64,000 nucleotides of DNA from Sphingomonas sp. PP-CE-3G-477 (lineage in GTDB: Bacteria > Pseudomonadota > Alphaproteobacteria > Sphingomonadales > Sphingomonadaceae): assembly GCF_003050745.1 (NCBI RefSeq), contig NZ_QAOF01000001.1, positions 992,001-1,056,000 on the forward strand. The letters run 5' to 3'. This document shows, in pieces, positions 37,230 to 46,541 of this stretch. Both the position numbers and the translations under genes were made by a program. The first letter of the stretch is position 1; every line of letters begins with the position of its first letter. The notes below the pieces were generated by a model, which was given only the letters and a program-made list of their open reading frames with translations, had not been told where the DNA came from and searched no databases.

Positions 37230-39143
37230 TCACTTGGCCGCGGCGATCGGCAGTTCGATCGCGCTGGGCTGCGCGGTCGAGTGGAAGACGCTGATCGTCG
37301 CCTTGCGGTAGTCGGCGGGTTTCGCGTCGAAGATGTTGGGGACGTAGGTCTGCGGGTTGCGGTCGTAGAGCGGGAACCAGCTCGACTGGACCTGAACCAT
37401 AATGCGGTGGCCGGGGAGGAAGACGTGGCTGGCGTTGGGCAGGACGACGCGGAAATGCGTCGGCTGGCCGGCGACGATCGGCGTCGGCTTGTCGAACCCG
37501 TCGCGGTAGCGGCCGCGCAAGATGTCCATCGAGATGGCAAGCTGGTAGCCGCCCATCTCGGGCTTGTCGGAATATTCCGCCGGGTAGACGTCGATCAGCT
37601 TCACCACGAAATCGCCGTCGGTGCCGGTAGTGCTGGCGATCAGGTCCGCGACGGGCGCGCCGGCGATCGCGACTGGGTTCGTCAGTGGCGGCGTCTGGTA
37701 GGTGAGGACGTCTGTGCGATCGGAGAACGGGCGCTGGTCGTCGACGAGCCACTGCCGCCAAGTCGAGCCGGTCGCGTAGGTCGGGCGGATCGGGCGGAGG
37801 CGGTAGGGGATCGGCTTGGCGGGATCGGAGATATAGTCGTCGTGGCCGTCCTGCGCGGGGGCGGTGGCGCCGAGGCCGCTGGCGGGCTGGAAGTAGAGTT
37901 TCTGTGTGGCGGTCGAGTTCGGCCAGCCGGCGAGCGTCTGCCACTGGTTGGCGCCGGTCTGGAACGCGGTGACGGGGGCGAGCGCGGGCGGTGTCGCGCC
38001 GGTCTTCAGCGCACCGTCGAGGAACGGGAGCAGCACGTTCTTGCGGAACCAGAGCGCAGTGTCGGCGTCGAAGCGGATCGCGCCGAGGGTCGAGCCGTCG
38101 CCGTTCGCGCCGCCATGCGCCCAGGGGCCCAGCGCGAGGTGGTTGACGTGGTTGGGGTCGACTTTCGATACCGCTTCGTAGGCCGCGACCGCGCCGTAGA
38201 TGTCCTCCTGATCCCATTGGCTGGCGACCCAGAGCGTCTGCACCGTCTGCGGCTGCTTGGGCAGGATCGTCTCGAGCGCCTGGCCCTGCCAGAATGCGTC
38301 GTAGGTCGGGTGATCGTGGAGGCGATTGACGAACGGGAGCTGTCCGAGCCCGCGGCTTTTCACGAACGCACTGGCGGATCCGGCGCGCAGGAACGTGTCG
38401 TAATCATCGTAGGCGTCGCGCCAGAGGTCGCCGGCTTCGCCCTTCGCCGCGTCCTGCGTGTAGTAATAGTCGTAGCCGATCTGCCGGAAAGCGCCGCCGT
38501 GGAAGTCGTCGTCGCCCTTCCAGGTGTTGATCACTGGGTTCATCGGGACGGCGGCTTTCAGCGCCGGGTGCGGGTTCACCAGCGCCATCGCGGCCATCAT
38601 GCCGTCGTAGCTGCCGCCGATGATGCCGACCCGGCCGTTCGAGTTCTTGAGGTTCTTCACGAGCCAGTCGATCGTGTCGTAGGCGTCGGTGGAGTGATCG
38701 ACCTTGGTTGTGTTGAGCGGGCCGATCAGCGGGCGTTCGTTGATGTACGCGCCGTTCGAGCCGTTCTTGCCGCGGACATCCTCGAACACGCGGATATAGC
38801 CGGCGTCGAAGAACATCGCGTCCGATGCGCGGAGATTCATCGCGCCGCTGGGGCTGGAGGATCGGCTGGCGCTGCTCTCGGCGTTGTAGGGGGTGCGCTG
38901 GAGCAGGATCGGTGCGTCGGTGACGCCCTTGCGCTGAAGAATGACCGCGTGGAGCGTGACGCCGTCGCGCATCGGGATGTCGACCTCGCGGCGGTCGAAG
39001 TCGAAGCTGGCGTTGGCGGGGACGAACTTGGCGGGGATGTCGCCGCCGGGGGGCGGGGCCTTTTCCTTCTGCGCGCCGACGATTGTGGGGGCGGTGGTCG
39101 CGAGCAAGGCCAGCGTGACCGTCGTAAGAGCCTTGAACCGCAT
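37230..39143 (-). CDS. CocE/NonD family hydrolase (S15-like), secreted
   Basis: A 637-residue secreted alpha/beta hydrolase with signal peptide MRFKALTTVTLALLATTAPTIVGAQ. The N-terminal catalytic part has the nucleophile elbow GIIGGSYDGMMAAM and a His in LGPWAHGG. The C-terminal jelly-roll of X-Pro dipeptidyl-peptidase/cocaine-esterase type is visible (VLTYQTPPLTNPVAIAGAPVADL, HRIMVQVQSSWFP). Family members cleave acyl esters, amides or X-Pro dipeptides. The substrate is not known. Confidence 0.92.
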   Translation of the reverse strand: MRFKALTTVTLALLATTAPTIVGAQKEKAPPPGGDIPAKFVPANASFDFDRREVDIPMRDGVTLHAVILQRKGVTDAPILLQRTPYNAESSASRSSSPSGAMNLRASDAMFFDAGYIRVFEDVRGKNGSNGAYINERPLIGPLNTTKVDHSTDAYDTIDWLVKNLKNSNGRVGIIGGSYDGMMAAMALVNPHPALKAAVPMNPVINTWKGDDDFHGGAFRQIGYDYYYTQDAAKGEAGDLWRDAYDDYDTFLRAGSASAFVKSRGLGQLPFVNRLHDHPTYDAFWQGQALETILPKQPQTVQTLWVASQWDQEDIYGAVAAYEAVSKVDPNHVNHLALGPWAHGGANGDGSTLGAIRFDADTALWFRKNVLLPFLDGALKTGATPPALAPVTAFQTGANQWQTLAGWPNSTATQKLYFQPASGLGATAPAQDGHDDYISDPAKPIPYRLRPIRPTYATGSTWRQWLVDDQRPFSDRTDVLTYQTPPLTNPVAIAGAPVADLIASTTGTDGDFVVKLIDVYPAEYSDKPEMGGYQLAISMDILRGRYRDGFDKPTPIVAGQPTHFRVVLPNASHVFLPGHRIMVQVQSSWFPLYDRNPQTYVPNIFDAKPADYRKATISVFHSTAQPSAIELPIAAAK

Positions 39144-39208
39144 CGCTATCCTCACCGTCTTTTCGAATACGGTGGTGGCACGGTTTGAAGGGTGGCGGCA
39201 ATCCATTC

Positions 39209-39300
39209 GCGCCGTCATCCTGACGAAAGTCAGGATCCAGGGTTACGAACGCGGTCTTTCTTGGCTCTGGATCCTGACTTTCGTCACGATGACGGACGCG
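39209..39300. repeat. intergenic palindrome, family D
   Basis: GCGCCGTCATCCTGACGAAA followed by GTCAGGATCCAG faces CTGGATCCTGAC followed by TTTCGTCACGATGACGG across about 25 bases. The stem is different in sequence from the other families. It lies between the start of the CocE-type gene and the stop of the CHAP gene. Confidence 0.85.
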
Positions 39301-39303
39301 CGT

Positions 39304-39870
39304 TCAGCGGGCGATGGGTTCGCTGCTGACGGGCACGTAGGCGTCAATCAGCGCGCCGACATAATCGGGATTCCGGCTCGTCAGTTCAGCGGCCGCGTGC
39401 GCGTGGCCGTAGATGAAGCCGTAGACCGGATACACCCCGCCGCCGAGGCCATCGACGTCCTTGTACCAGACCTTGACGTCGCTCCAGTCGTTGTTGCGCG
39501 AGACATCGAACAGCGTGACGTCCTGTTCGGCATGCCCGCGTTCGCCGTTCTGGCGCGACCAGTTGGCATGCGTAAGCATGACGACGCGCTTCTCAACTAC
39601 CCGGCTGACGACCGCGACATGGCCCATCGGCAGGCGCTTGGTCTTCTCGAACACGATCACCGCGCCTTCCTTCGGCTTGTGCGTGCGTTCGTATTTGCCG
39701 TCGGCCTGCTCCCACCAGGTCCAGGCGTTGCCGTAGATCTGGATACCCGACGCGGCGCGCGCGAAGGGGACGCACTGGCCGACATAATCGAGCAGCGAAC
39801 CGGCATGGGCGCTGGCGGCCGTCGTGGCGGCAAGGGCGAGGCAGAGGAGCGTTCGGGGGATTCGCTTCAT
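39304..39870 (-). CDS. CHAP domain protein, secreted
   Basis: A 188-residue protein with a signal peptide (MKRIPRTLLCLALAATTAASAHA) and a CHAP (cysteine/histidine amidase/peptidase) domain: catalytic Cys in VGQCVPFARAASGI, His in PMGHVAVVSRVV, then NWSRQNGERG and NNDWSDVKVWY. CHAP enzymes usually cut peptidoglycan peptides; family members in sphingomonads are common and small. A GGGAGG motif lies only 1 base before the ATG, too close for a normal site, so a start a few codons later is possible. Confidence 0.88.
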   Translation of the reverse strand: MKRIPRTLLCLALAATTAASAHAGSLLDYVGQCVPFARAASGIQIYGNAWTWWEQADGKYERTHKPKEGAVIVFEKTKRLPMGHVAVVSRVVEKRVVMLTHANWSRQNGERGHAEQDVTLFDVSRNNDWSDVKVWYKDVDGLGGGVYPVYGFIYGHAHAAAELTSRNPDYVGALIDAYVPVSSEPIAR

Positions 39871-39969
39871 GCCTCCCGATACGCAGTCGACGATGACCGG
39901 CCGGTTTCGGCCTATGGTTAACGGTCTCGCTCGCCCCGTTTTTCGGGCAGGTGGGCGCGTGGTCTGTGC

Positions 39970-40824
39970 TTACCCCTGGTTCTTCTGCCGTTTCGCCATG
40001 AACGCGAGGCGTTCGAACAGCATCACATCCTGCTCGTTCTTGAGCAGCGCACCGTGGAGCGGCGGGATCGCCTTGGTCGGGTCTCGGTTCTGCAGGATGT
40101 CGAGCGGCATGTCCTCGTGCAGCAACAGCTTGAGCCAGTCGAGCAACTCGCTAGTCGAGGGCTTCTTCTTCAGCCCCGGCACGTCGCGGACGTCGTAGAA
40201 CAGGTCCATCGCCTTGCTGACCAGGATCTTCTGGATGCCGGGAAAGTGGACGTCGATGATCGCCTGCATCGTCTGGCGATCGGGAAACTTGATGTAGTGG
40301 AAGAAACACCGGCGGAGGAACGCGTCGGGCAGTTCCTTCTCGTTGTTGCTGGTGATGATGACGATCGGGCGCTCGACCGCGCGCACGGTTTCCTTCGTCT
40401 CGTAGACGTGGAACTCCATCCGATCGAGTTCCTGCAACAGGTCGTTGGGGAACTCGATATCCGCCTTGTCGATCTCGTCGATCAGCAGGACGGGCGGCGC
40501 GGGTTGCGTGAACGCCTCCCACAGCTTGCCCTTGCGGATGTAGTTGCCGATGTCGTGGACGCGCGCGTCGCCGAGCTGGCCGTCGCGCAGGCGGGCGACC
40601 GCGTCGTATTCATAGAGCCCTTGTTGGGCCTTGGTGGTCGACTTGATGTTCCACTCGATCAACGGCGCGCCGAGTGCCTTGGCGATCTCGTAGGCCAGCA
40701 CGGTCTTGCCGGTGCCGGGTTCGCCCTTGATCAGCAGCGGGCGGCGCAGCGTCACGGCGGCGTTGACCGCGACTTTCAGATCGTCGGTCGCGACGTAGCT
40801 CTGGGTGCCCTCGAAGCGCTTCAT
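39970..40824 (-). CDS. MoxR family AAA+ ATPase
   Basis: A 284-residue AAA+ protein with Walker A GEPGTGKT (about residues 33-40), Walker B VLLIDEIDKAD, sensor 1 IITSNNEKELPDAFLRRC and a short lid domain. MoxR ATPases act with VWA proteins as chaperone-like activators of enzyme complexes. The CoxE-type VWA gene is on the same strand at 36039-37217, separated by the CHAP and CocE-type genes. The start MKRFEGTQSYVAT is the family's usual N-terminus. Confidence 0.93.
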   Translation of the reverse strand: MKRFEGTQSYVATDDLKVAVNAAVTLRRPLLIKGEPGTGKTVLAYEIAKALGAPLIEWNIKSTTKAQQGLYEYDAVARLRDGQLGDARVHDIGNYIRKGKLWEAFTQPAPPVLLIDEIDKADIEFPNDLLQELDRMEFHVYETKETVRAVERPIVIITSNNEKELPDAFLRRCFFHYIKFPDRQTMQAIIDVHFPGIQKILVSKAMDLFYDVRDVPGLKKKPSTSELLDWLKLLLHEDMPLDILQNRDPTKAIPPLHGALLKNEQDVMLFERLAFMAKRQKNQG

Positions 40825-40891
40825 GCGATGTCCCGTCCGGTTCTGAATACCGGGTATGGATAGAGGGGAAGCGTCGGTCAGCGCAAGCCGG

Positions 40892-41560
40892 TTACAGGTC
40901 GCCGCGGGCACTCGATCGCGCTTCGAGCAGCGACCACAGGCCGCGGTGCTGTGCGAAGAGTTGCTGCGCGCCGAACAGGATCGCGCGTTCGCGACCGGGC
41001 GACGCGCCAAGACGAGCGATCGCCGCGGCCGTTTCGGACGCCGGCGGGAACGTCGAGAGAGGCGTCTGGACGCCGAACCGGTCTGCGGCCGCGTCGAGGA
41101 CACGCCGGACACTGGCCCAGTCGTGAATCAGGGCGGCAACCGCGCCGGTCGCGCAGCCGGTGCGTTCCGAGCGCGCGAGCATCTCGAGCGCATGGCGTTC
41201 GCCAACCAGTGCGGATTCGCTTTCCGCCTGGCCCGGCGTCGACGGCAGTGGACCGACCGCGGCGGTCAGTTGGGCGAGATACGCACGTTCGTCGGCAAAC
41301 CCGGCCGCCACGACAGTCAGCCAGCCGGTCGCTTCGGGGTGCACGGCATGGGCGAGAACGTCGGCGATCATGCCAGGATGATGGCAATGGATCGCGCATA
41401 TCGCGTGCACCGCGTCGGAGAGGTTGCGCTGCGCCGGGCCGCCACCGATTAGGCGATGGATGTGCGGGTGCGCTGCGCTGCCGTCGGCCGCGCCCAGGCG
41501 GACGAGCGCGTCCCATGCGCTTGACGGCTCGATCTGTGTTACGGCGTTGGAAATCATCAT
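40892..41560 (-). CDS. conserved hypothetical protein
   Basis: A 222-residue Ala-rich, mostly helical soluble protein with many histidines near the start (PHIHRLIGGGPAQRNLSDAVHAICAIHCHHPGMIADVLAHAVHP). There is no signal peptide and I recognise no catalytic motif. Start at the double ATG (41560). An ATG further upstream at 41677 would add a stretch with poor coding character. It lies upstream of the MoxR gene with a 67-base gap, so it may be in the same unit. Confidence 0.72.
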   Translation of the reverse strand: MMISNAVTQIEPSSAWDALVRLGAADGSAAHPHIHRLIGGGPAQRNLSDAVHAICAIHCHHPGMIADVLAHAVHPEATGWLTVVAAGFADERAYLAQLTAAVGPLPSTPGQAESESALVGERHALEMLARSERTGCATGAVAALIHDWASVRRVLDAAADRFGVQTPLSTFPPASETAAAIARLGASPGRERAILFGAQQLFAQHRGLWSLLEARSSARGDL

Positions 41561-41808
41561 ATCCCAGACGTAATGCAGCGCGGCAAACCTCAACCGCGCT
41601 CCCTTGTCTCCGGTATCCTTATACGAAGCGCGTAAAGACGCGGTGAACGTCACTTTAAGTATCGCAGGATGCGGCAAGGTGCGATCGCGCGTCCCGTTGC
41701 TCCCGAGCGTTCACCTCGCAATGCGGACTTTACGCAGCCGTGTGGCACCGCGATAACGCGCCGCGTCGCCGATACGGCTCGGCGGCATGATCCCACGGAG
41801 ACTACAGG

Positions 41809-44121
41809 ATGCGCACATGGTTGCTCGGGCTTGCACTTGCTTCGGTCGGAACCGCCGCGATGGCCGCTGATCAGGTCACGCCGCCGGCTGCCCCCGCTGC
41901 ACCCGCCGCTGCACCGATACGTCCGGTCGAAGCCGCCAAGCCCGGCGACCTGACGATGGCGCGCGTGTTCGGCAATCCGGACCTGTCGGGATCGCAGCCG
42001 AAAGCGGTCCGCCTGTCGCCCGACGGCACCCTGCTGACGAGCTTGCGCAACCGCGACGACGAGAAGGAGCGCTTCGATCTCTGGGCGGTCGACACCGCGA
42101 CCGGGCAGGCGCGGATGCTGGTCGATTCGAAGACCGTCGGCAGCGGCGCGGAACTGACCGAGGCCGAGAAGATGCAGCGCGAGCGGGCGCGGATCGGCGG
42201 GCAGAAGGGCATCGTCGCGTATGACTGGGCGCCCGATGGCAAATCGATCCTCGTCCCGCTCGACGGCGACCTGTATCTCGCCGGGCTCGACGGCAAGGTG
42301 AAGCGGCTGACCAATACCCCCGGCGGCGAGCTGAACCCGGTAGTCAGCCCCAAGGGCAGCTTCGTCTCGTTCGTCCGCGACCAGAATTTGTTCGTACAGC
42401 CGCTCGCCGGCGGTGACGCGCGCGCGGTGACGACGGGCGGCGGCGGCACGGTGCATTTCGGCGAGGCGGAGTTCGTCGCGCAGGAGGAAATGGATCGCCG
42501 CATGGGCTATTGGTGGTCACCGGACGAGCAATATGTCGCGGTCGAGCGGTTCGACGAGGCCCCCGTCCACACCGCGACGCGCGCGTCGATCGGCGCTACG
42601 GGCACCAAGGTTTACGAGCAGCGCTATCCGGCTGCCGGTACGCCCAACGTGTTGGTCGATCTGTACATCATGAAGCCCGATGGCTCGGGGCAGGTGAAGG
42701 TCGATCTCGGCACCAACCCCGACATCTATCTCGCGCGGGTCGACTGGACGCCGGATGGCCGGATGCTTCTGGTGCAGCGCCAGAGCCGAGACCAGAAGCT
42801 GCTGGAGATGCTCCGCGTCGATCCGGCGACGGGCAAGTCCACCGTGCTGTTCACCGAGAAATCGGGCGTGAAGAGCTGGCTCAACCTGTCCGATGCGTAT
42901 CACGTGCTCAAGGACGGCAGCCTGATCTGGCGGTCGGAGCGGAGCGGTTACGGCCAGCTCTACCGGTTCGCATCGGGCAAGTGGACGCAGCTCACCAAGG
43001 GCGACTGGGTCGTCACCGATCTGGTCGGCGTCGATGAAACCAAGGGGCGGCTGTTCTTCCTCGGCAACAAGGACGACGTGCTCGAGCAGCAGCTCTATTC
43101 GGTCGACGTCGCCAAGCCGAACGTCATCACCAAGCTGACCGAAGCGGGCTGGTGGAACAGCGCGACGATGGATGCGGCAGCCAGCCGGTTCATCATCTCG
43201 CGCTCGAACCCCAAGCAGCCGACTCAGGTCTATCTGGCGGACGCGACCGGCAAGCGGATTTCGTGGATCAACGAGAATGCGGTGGTCGAGGGGCATCCCT
43301 ATTACCCGTATCTGTCGAGCCATCAGGAAACCAAGTTCGGGACTCTGAAGGCGAAGAACGGCATGACTCTCTATTACGAGATGATCACGCCACCGTTGGA
43401 ACCGGGTAAGAAATACCCGGTGTTCTTCGAGCATTATGGCGGCCCCGGCACCGGCCAGCAGGTCACGCGCGGCTGGCAGGGCGGATTGCCGCAATATCTG
43501 GTCGATCGCGGCTGGATCTACTTCAAGATCGACAATCGCGGCTCGTATAACCGCGGCAAGGCGTTCGAGGACCAGATCTATCACGCGATGGGCACGGTCG
43601 AGGTCGAGGACCAGCTGTCGGGTGCGAATTACCTGAAGTCGCTGCCGTTCGTCGAACCGAGCAAGATCGCGACCTATGGCTGGTCTTACGGCGGCTATAT
43701 GTCGTTGAAAATGCTGGAGAAGACGCCGGGCGTGTATGCTGCGGCCGTCTCCGGCGCGCCGGTAACCGACTGGCAGCTGTACGACACGCATTATACCGAG
43801 CGCTATCTCGGCGATCCGGCGAAGGACCCGGCGAGTTATGCGACGTCTGCGGCGGTTGAGGAGGCGAACCGCATCGTCGATCCGCTGCTGCTGATCCACG
43901 GCATGGCGGACGACAATGTGTTCCTCGACAATTCGACCAAGGTGGCCGCGCGGATGCAGGCGACCGCGACGCCGTTCGAGATGATGTTCTACCCCGGCTA
44001 CACGCACCGCGTTTCGGGGCCGGGGATCAGCGAGCATGTCTGGGGGACGATCCTGAACTTCCTCGACCGGACGGTGAAGGACAAGCCGGTGCCCGAGGCG
44101 GCTGCGGTTCCGGTCAAGTAA
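41809..44121 (+). CDS. S9 family dipeptidyl peptidase (DPP-IV-like)
   Basis: A 770-residue secreted serine peptidase with a signal peptide (cut near TAAMAAD). A beta-propeller N-domain contains the paired glutamates of DPP-IV in AEFVAQEEMDRRMGYWW. The catalytic domain has GWSYGGYMSL (Ser), HGMADDNVF (Asp) and YPGYTHRVSG (His). DPP-IV enzymes remove X-Pro dipeptides from peptides in the periplasm. The ATG at 41809 follows a GGAGACTACAGG region. The following mgtC-like gene starts 6 bases after its stop. Confidence 0.95.
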   Translation: MRTWLLGLALASVGTAAMAADQVTPPAAPAAPAAAPIRPVEAAKPGDLTMARVFGNPDLSGSQPKAVRLSPDGTLLTSLRNRDDEKERFDLWAVDTATGQARMLVDSKTVGSGAELTEAEKMQRERARIGGQKGIVAYDWAPDGKSILVPLDGDLYLAGLDGKVKRLTNTPGGELNPVVSPKGSFVSFVRDQNLFVQPLAGGDARAVTTGGGGTVHFGEAEFVAQEEMDRRMGYWWSPDEQYVAVERFDEAPVHTATRASIGATGTKVYEQRYPAAGTPNVLVDLYIMKPDGSGQVKVDLGTNPDIYLARVDWTPDGRMLLVQRQSRDQKLLEMLRVDPATGKSTVLFTEKSGVKSWLNLSDAYHVLKDGSLIWRSERSGYGQLYRFASGKWTQLTKGDWVVTDLVGVDETKGRLFFLGNKDDVLEQQLYSVDVAKPNVITKLTEAGWWNSATMDAAASRFIISRSNPKQPTQVYLADATGKRISWINENAVVEGHPYYPYLSSHQETKFGTLKAKNGMTLYYEMITPPLEPGKKYPVFFEHYGGPGTGQQVTRGWQGGLPQYLVDRGWIYFKIDNRGSYNRGKAFEDQIYHAMGTVEVEDQLSGANYLKSLPFVEPSKIATYGWSYGGYMSLKMLEKTPGVYAAAVSGAPVTDWQLYDTHYTERYLGDPAKDPASYATSAAVEEANRIVDPLLLIHGMADDNVFLDNSTKVAARMQATATPFEMMFYPGYTHRVSGPGISEHVWGTILNFLDRTVKDKPVPEAAAVPVK

Positions 44122-44127
44122 ACGCCG

Positions 44128-44844
44128 GTGCGGTTCGTCGAGACGTTTCACTTGTGGCCGTTCCTCGACACGGTGGTGAGCTATATCGCCGCGTTCGTGT
44201 TCGGGACGCTGATCGGGGCGGAGCGGCAATATCGCCAGCGCACCGCCGGGTTGCGGACGAATACGCTGGTCGCGCTGGGGTCGGCGGCGTTCGTCGATCT
44301 CGGGCAGCGGTTGGGCGGCGACGTCGAGTCGATCCGGATCATCGCGTACGTCGTGTCGGGGATCGGCTTCCTCGGTGCGGGCGTGATCATGAAGGAGGGG
44401 ATGAACGTCCGCGGGCTGAACACCGCGGCGACCTTGTGGTGCTCGGCGGCGGTGGGGTCGTGCGCGGGGAGCGACATGATCGCGGAGGCGGGGTTGCTGA
44501 CGTTCGTCGTGCTGCTCGCGAACACCGCGCTGCGGCCGCTGGTCGACGGGATCACCCGGATCCCGACCGAGGGGCGGACGATCGAGGCTACGTATAGTGT
44601 GATGGTGACGGCGGCGGCGGGGGATGCCGGGCCGATCGGCGATCTGGTGGTCGAGCATCTGGAGGCTGCGCAGTTGCAGGTGGCGGAGCTGGACGTCACC
44701 GAGCGGGGTGAGGACCGGGTGGAGATTGCGGCGACGCTGGTGGCGACGAACGTGCCGGCGGAGGAGCTGGATGCGATCACGGATCATCTGGCGAAGGTGC
44801 ATGGGATCGAGCATGCGACATGGCAGGCGCGGACGCACGACTGA
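44128..44844 (+). CDS. MgtC/SapB family membrane protein
   Basis: A 238-residue protein with four to five transmembrane helices and the MgtC signature GTLIGAERQYRQRTAGLRTNTLVALGSAAF, then GIGFLGAGVIMKEGMNVRGLNTAATLWCSAAVG. The cytoplasmic C-terminal ACT-like domain follows (ATYSVMVTAAAGDAGPIG onward). MgtC proteins affect ATP synthase and growth at low magnesium in some bacteria. The start is GTG at 44128, 6 bases after the peptidase stop. Confidence 0.92.
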   Translation: MRFVETFHLWPFLDTVVSYIAAFVFGTLIGAERQYRQRTAGLRTNTLVALGSAAFVDLGQRLGGDVESIRIIAYVVSGIGFLGAGVIMKEGMNVRGLNTAATLWCSAAVGSCAGSDMIAEAGLLTFVVLLANTALRPLVDGITRIPTEGRTIEATYSVMVTAAAGDAGPIGDLVVEHLEAAQLQVAELDVTERGEDRVEIAATLVATNVPAEELDAITDHLAKVHGIEHATWQARTHD

Positions 44845-44875
44845 GGGTCGCACTTGGCGGTGCCTCCTCCCCAGC

Positions 44876-44983
44876 CGCCACCCCGGCGAAGGCCGGGGCC
44901 CAGTTGGAAAGGTCGCAGTAATGGACCGCAGCGCTCAGTTGGCAACGTCGCCCAACTGGGCCCCGGCCTCCGCCGGGGTGGTG
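44876..44983. repeat. intergenic palindrome, family C (facing pair)
   Basis: GCCACCCCGGCGAAGGCCGG faces CCGGCCTCCGCCGGGGTGG, with inner flanks GCCCAGTTGGAAAGG and CCCAACTGGGC. Nearly the same in sequence and spacing as the pairs at 35491 and 53926. Confidence 0.87.
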
Positions 44984-45028
44984 CTACTGCTTGAGTAGGT
45001 GCTGATCACTATCGCTGAGCACTAGCGT

Positions 45029-45084
45029 GTCCCCCCGCGAAGGCGGGGGCCCAGTCTGGACCCCCGCCTTCGCGGGGGAACATT
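45029..45084. repeat. intergenic palindrome, family B
   Basis: TCCCCCCGCGAAGGCGGGGG faces CCCCCGCCTTCGCGGGGGAA around CCCAGTCTGGAC. This is the most regular copy of family B in the window. Confidence 0.88.
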
Positions 45085-45204
45085 GGGGAGCGGGCAGTCC
45101 CTCACGGCCCCCAAACTCCCCCTATCCGCGCAACAAGTCGAAAGCCGTTGGACCTCGCCACGCAACGTCGGTACTGCGCCCCCAAGTCCAATCGGAGTTA
45201 AGAC

Positions 45205-46230
45205 ATGGGTTATCGGGTGGTGGTCGCGGGCGCGACCGGCAATGTCGGGCGCGAGATGCTCAATATCCTGGCGGAGCGCGAGTTTCCGGCGGACGAGATC
45301 GCCTGCGTCGCGTCGTCGCGCAGCCAGGGGTTGATGGTCGATTACGGCGACACCGGCAAGCAGATCAAATGCCAGAACATCGAGCATTTCGACTGGAACG
45401 GCTGGGACATGGCGCTGTTCGCGATCGGCTCGGAGGGCACCGCGGTCTATGCGCCGATCGCCGCCGCTGCCGGCTGCGTCGTGATCGACAATTCGTCGCT
45501 CTACCGCATGGACCCCGACGTGCCGCTGATCGTGCCCGAGGTGAACCCCGAGGCGATCGACGGCTACAAGGTCCGCAACATCATCGCCAACCCGAACTGC
45601 TCGACCGCACAGATGGTCGTCGCGCTGAAGCCGCTGCACGACGCCGCGAAGATCCTGCGCGTGGTCGTCTCGACCTATCAGTCGGTGTCCGGCGCGGGCA
45701 AGGCGGGCATGGACGAGCTGTTCGAGCAGAGCCGCAACATCTTCGTCGGCGATCCGGCCGAGCCCAAGCTGTTCACCAAGCAGATCGCGTTCAACGTGAT
45801 CCCGCACATCGACAGCTTCCTCGACGACGGATCGACCAAGGAAGAGTGGAAGATGGTCGTCGAGACCAAGAAGATCCTCGACAAGAAGATCAAGGTCACC
45901 GCGACCTGCGTGCGCGTGCCGGTGTTCGTCGGCCATTCGGAAGCGATCAACATCGAGTTCGAGAATGAGATTTCGGCCGAGGAAGCGCAGAACATCCTCC
46001 GCGAAGCACCCGGCATCATGCTGGTCGATAAGCGCGAGGACGGGGGGTACATCACCCCGATCGAATGCGTCGGCGACTTCGCGACGTACATCAGCCGCGT
46101 GCGCGAGGATCCTACCGTCGAGAACGGCCTGAACCTTTGGTGCGTCAGCGACAACCTCCGCAAGGGTGCGGCGCTGAATGCGGTGCAGATCGCCGAACTG
46201 CTCGGGCGTCGGCACCTGCAGAAGGCCTGA
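45205..46230 (+). CDS. asd: aspartate-semialdehyde dehydrogenase
   Basis: Reduces aspartyl phosphate to aspartate semialdehyde, the branch point to lysine/DAP, threonine and methionine. The 341-residue protein has the NADP loop VAGATGNVGREML, the catalytic Cys in NPNCSTAQMV, and the conserved RVPVFVGHSEAINIEFE with the catalytic His/Glu region. Two intrinsic terminators follow directly, so it is transcribed as a single gene or as the end of a unit. Confidence 0.96.
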   Translation: MGYRVVVAGATGNVGREMLNILAEREFPADEIACVASSRSQGLMVDYGDTGKQIKCQNIEHFDWNGWDMALFAIGSEGTAVYAPIAAAAGCVVIDNSSLYRMDPDVPLIVPEVNPEAIDGYKVRNIIANPNCSTAQMVVALKPLHDAAKILRVVVSTYQSVSGAGKAGMDELFEQSRNIFVGDPAEPKLFTKQIAFNVIPHIDSFLDDGSTKEEWKMVVETKKILDKKIKVTATCVRVPVFVGHSEAINIEFENEISAEEAQNILREAPGIMLVDKREDGGYITPIECVGDFATYISRVREDPTVENGLNLWCVSDNLRKGAALNAVQIAELLGRRHLQKA

Positions 46231-46235
46231 ACCGG

Positions 46236-46257
46236 ACGGGGTGATTCGCCCCGTTTT
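46236..46257 (+). terminator. intrinsic terminator 1 after asd
   Basis: Stem ACGGGG / CCCCGT with loop TGATTCG, followed by TTT. It starts 6 bases after the asd stop. Confidence 0.7.
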
Positions 46258-46277
46258 CGGACAGATCGCGCGGACAG

Positions 46278-46313
46278 AACCGCGTCGCCATCGATTATGG
46301 CGGCGCGGTTTTT
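46278..46313 (+). terminator. intrinsic terminator 2 after asd
   Basis: Long stem AACCGCG-CGCCAT / ATGGCG-CGCGGTT with a single T:G mismatch in the middle, followed by five Ts (TTTTTCG). Stronger than the first terminator. Confidence 0.82.
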
Positions 46314-46522
46314 CGTTGCCTGCCGGATATGGGCAAAATTTCTGGGGAGGCATTTATCCAGTTTGGAAGTCGTCCCGAGCGGAGACCTATTTCATGTTCG
46401 GTTCCGTTCTCCGTGTTGTGAATCGAAGCATAATCCGGAATGCTGGCAATCCAGGAAGTAATGAAATTCATACTGGTTCGAAACTCAAACCATTACGAAC
46501 TGTCTTTATGACCGAATAGATG

Positions 46523-46541
46523 TCGATATCGATATCGATAC
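46523..46541. promoter_or_regulatory. tandem CGATAT repeat, palindromic
   Basis: TCGATATCGATATCGATAC contains CGATAT, CGATAT and CGATAC in tandem, and the inner 16 bases TCGATATCGATATCGA are a perfect palindrome. It lies about 130 bases before the adhesin start codon. A role as protein-binding site is inference only. Confidence 0.45.

Larger units (their letters stand above)
44845..45204. other. 360-base gap upstream of asd with palindrome clusters
   Basis: No gene is seen. It contains family C (44876-44983) and family B (45029-45084) palindromes, then about 120 bases that should hold the asd promoter. I can see no clear -35/-10 pair. Confidence 0.6.

Noticed and set aside
36153..39188. Open frame of about 1000 codons on the + strand
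   Set aside because: It lies antisense to the VWA and CocE-type genes, whose products have clear domains. The translated text is Arg/Val/Glu-rich without any motif, as is usual for antisense frames in GC-rich DNA.
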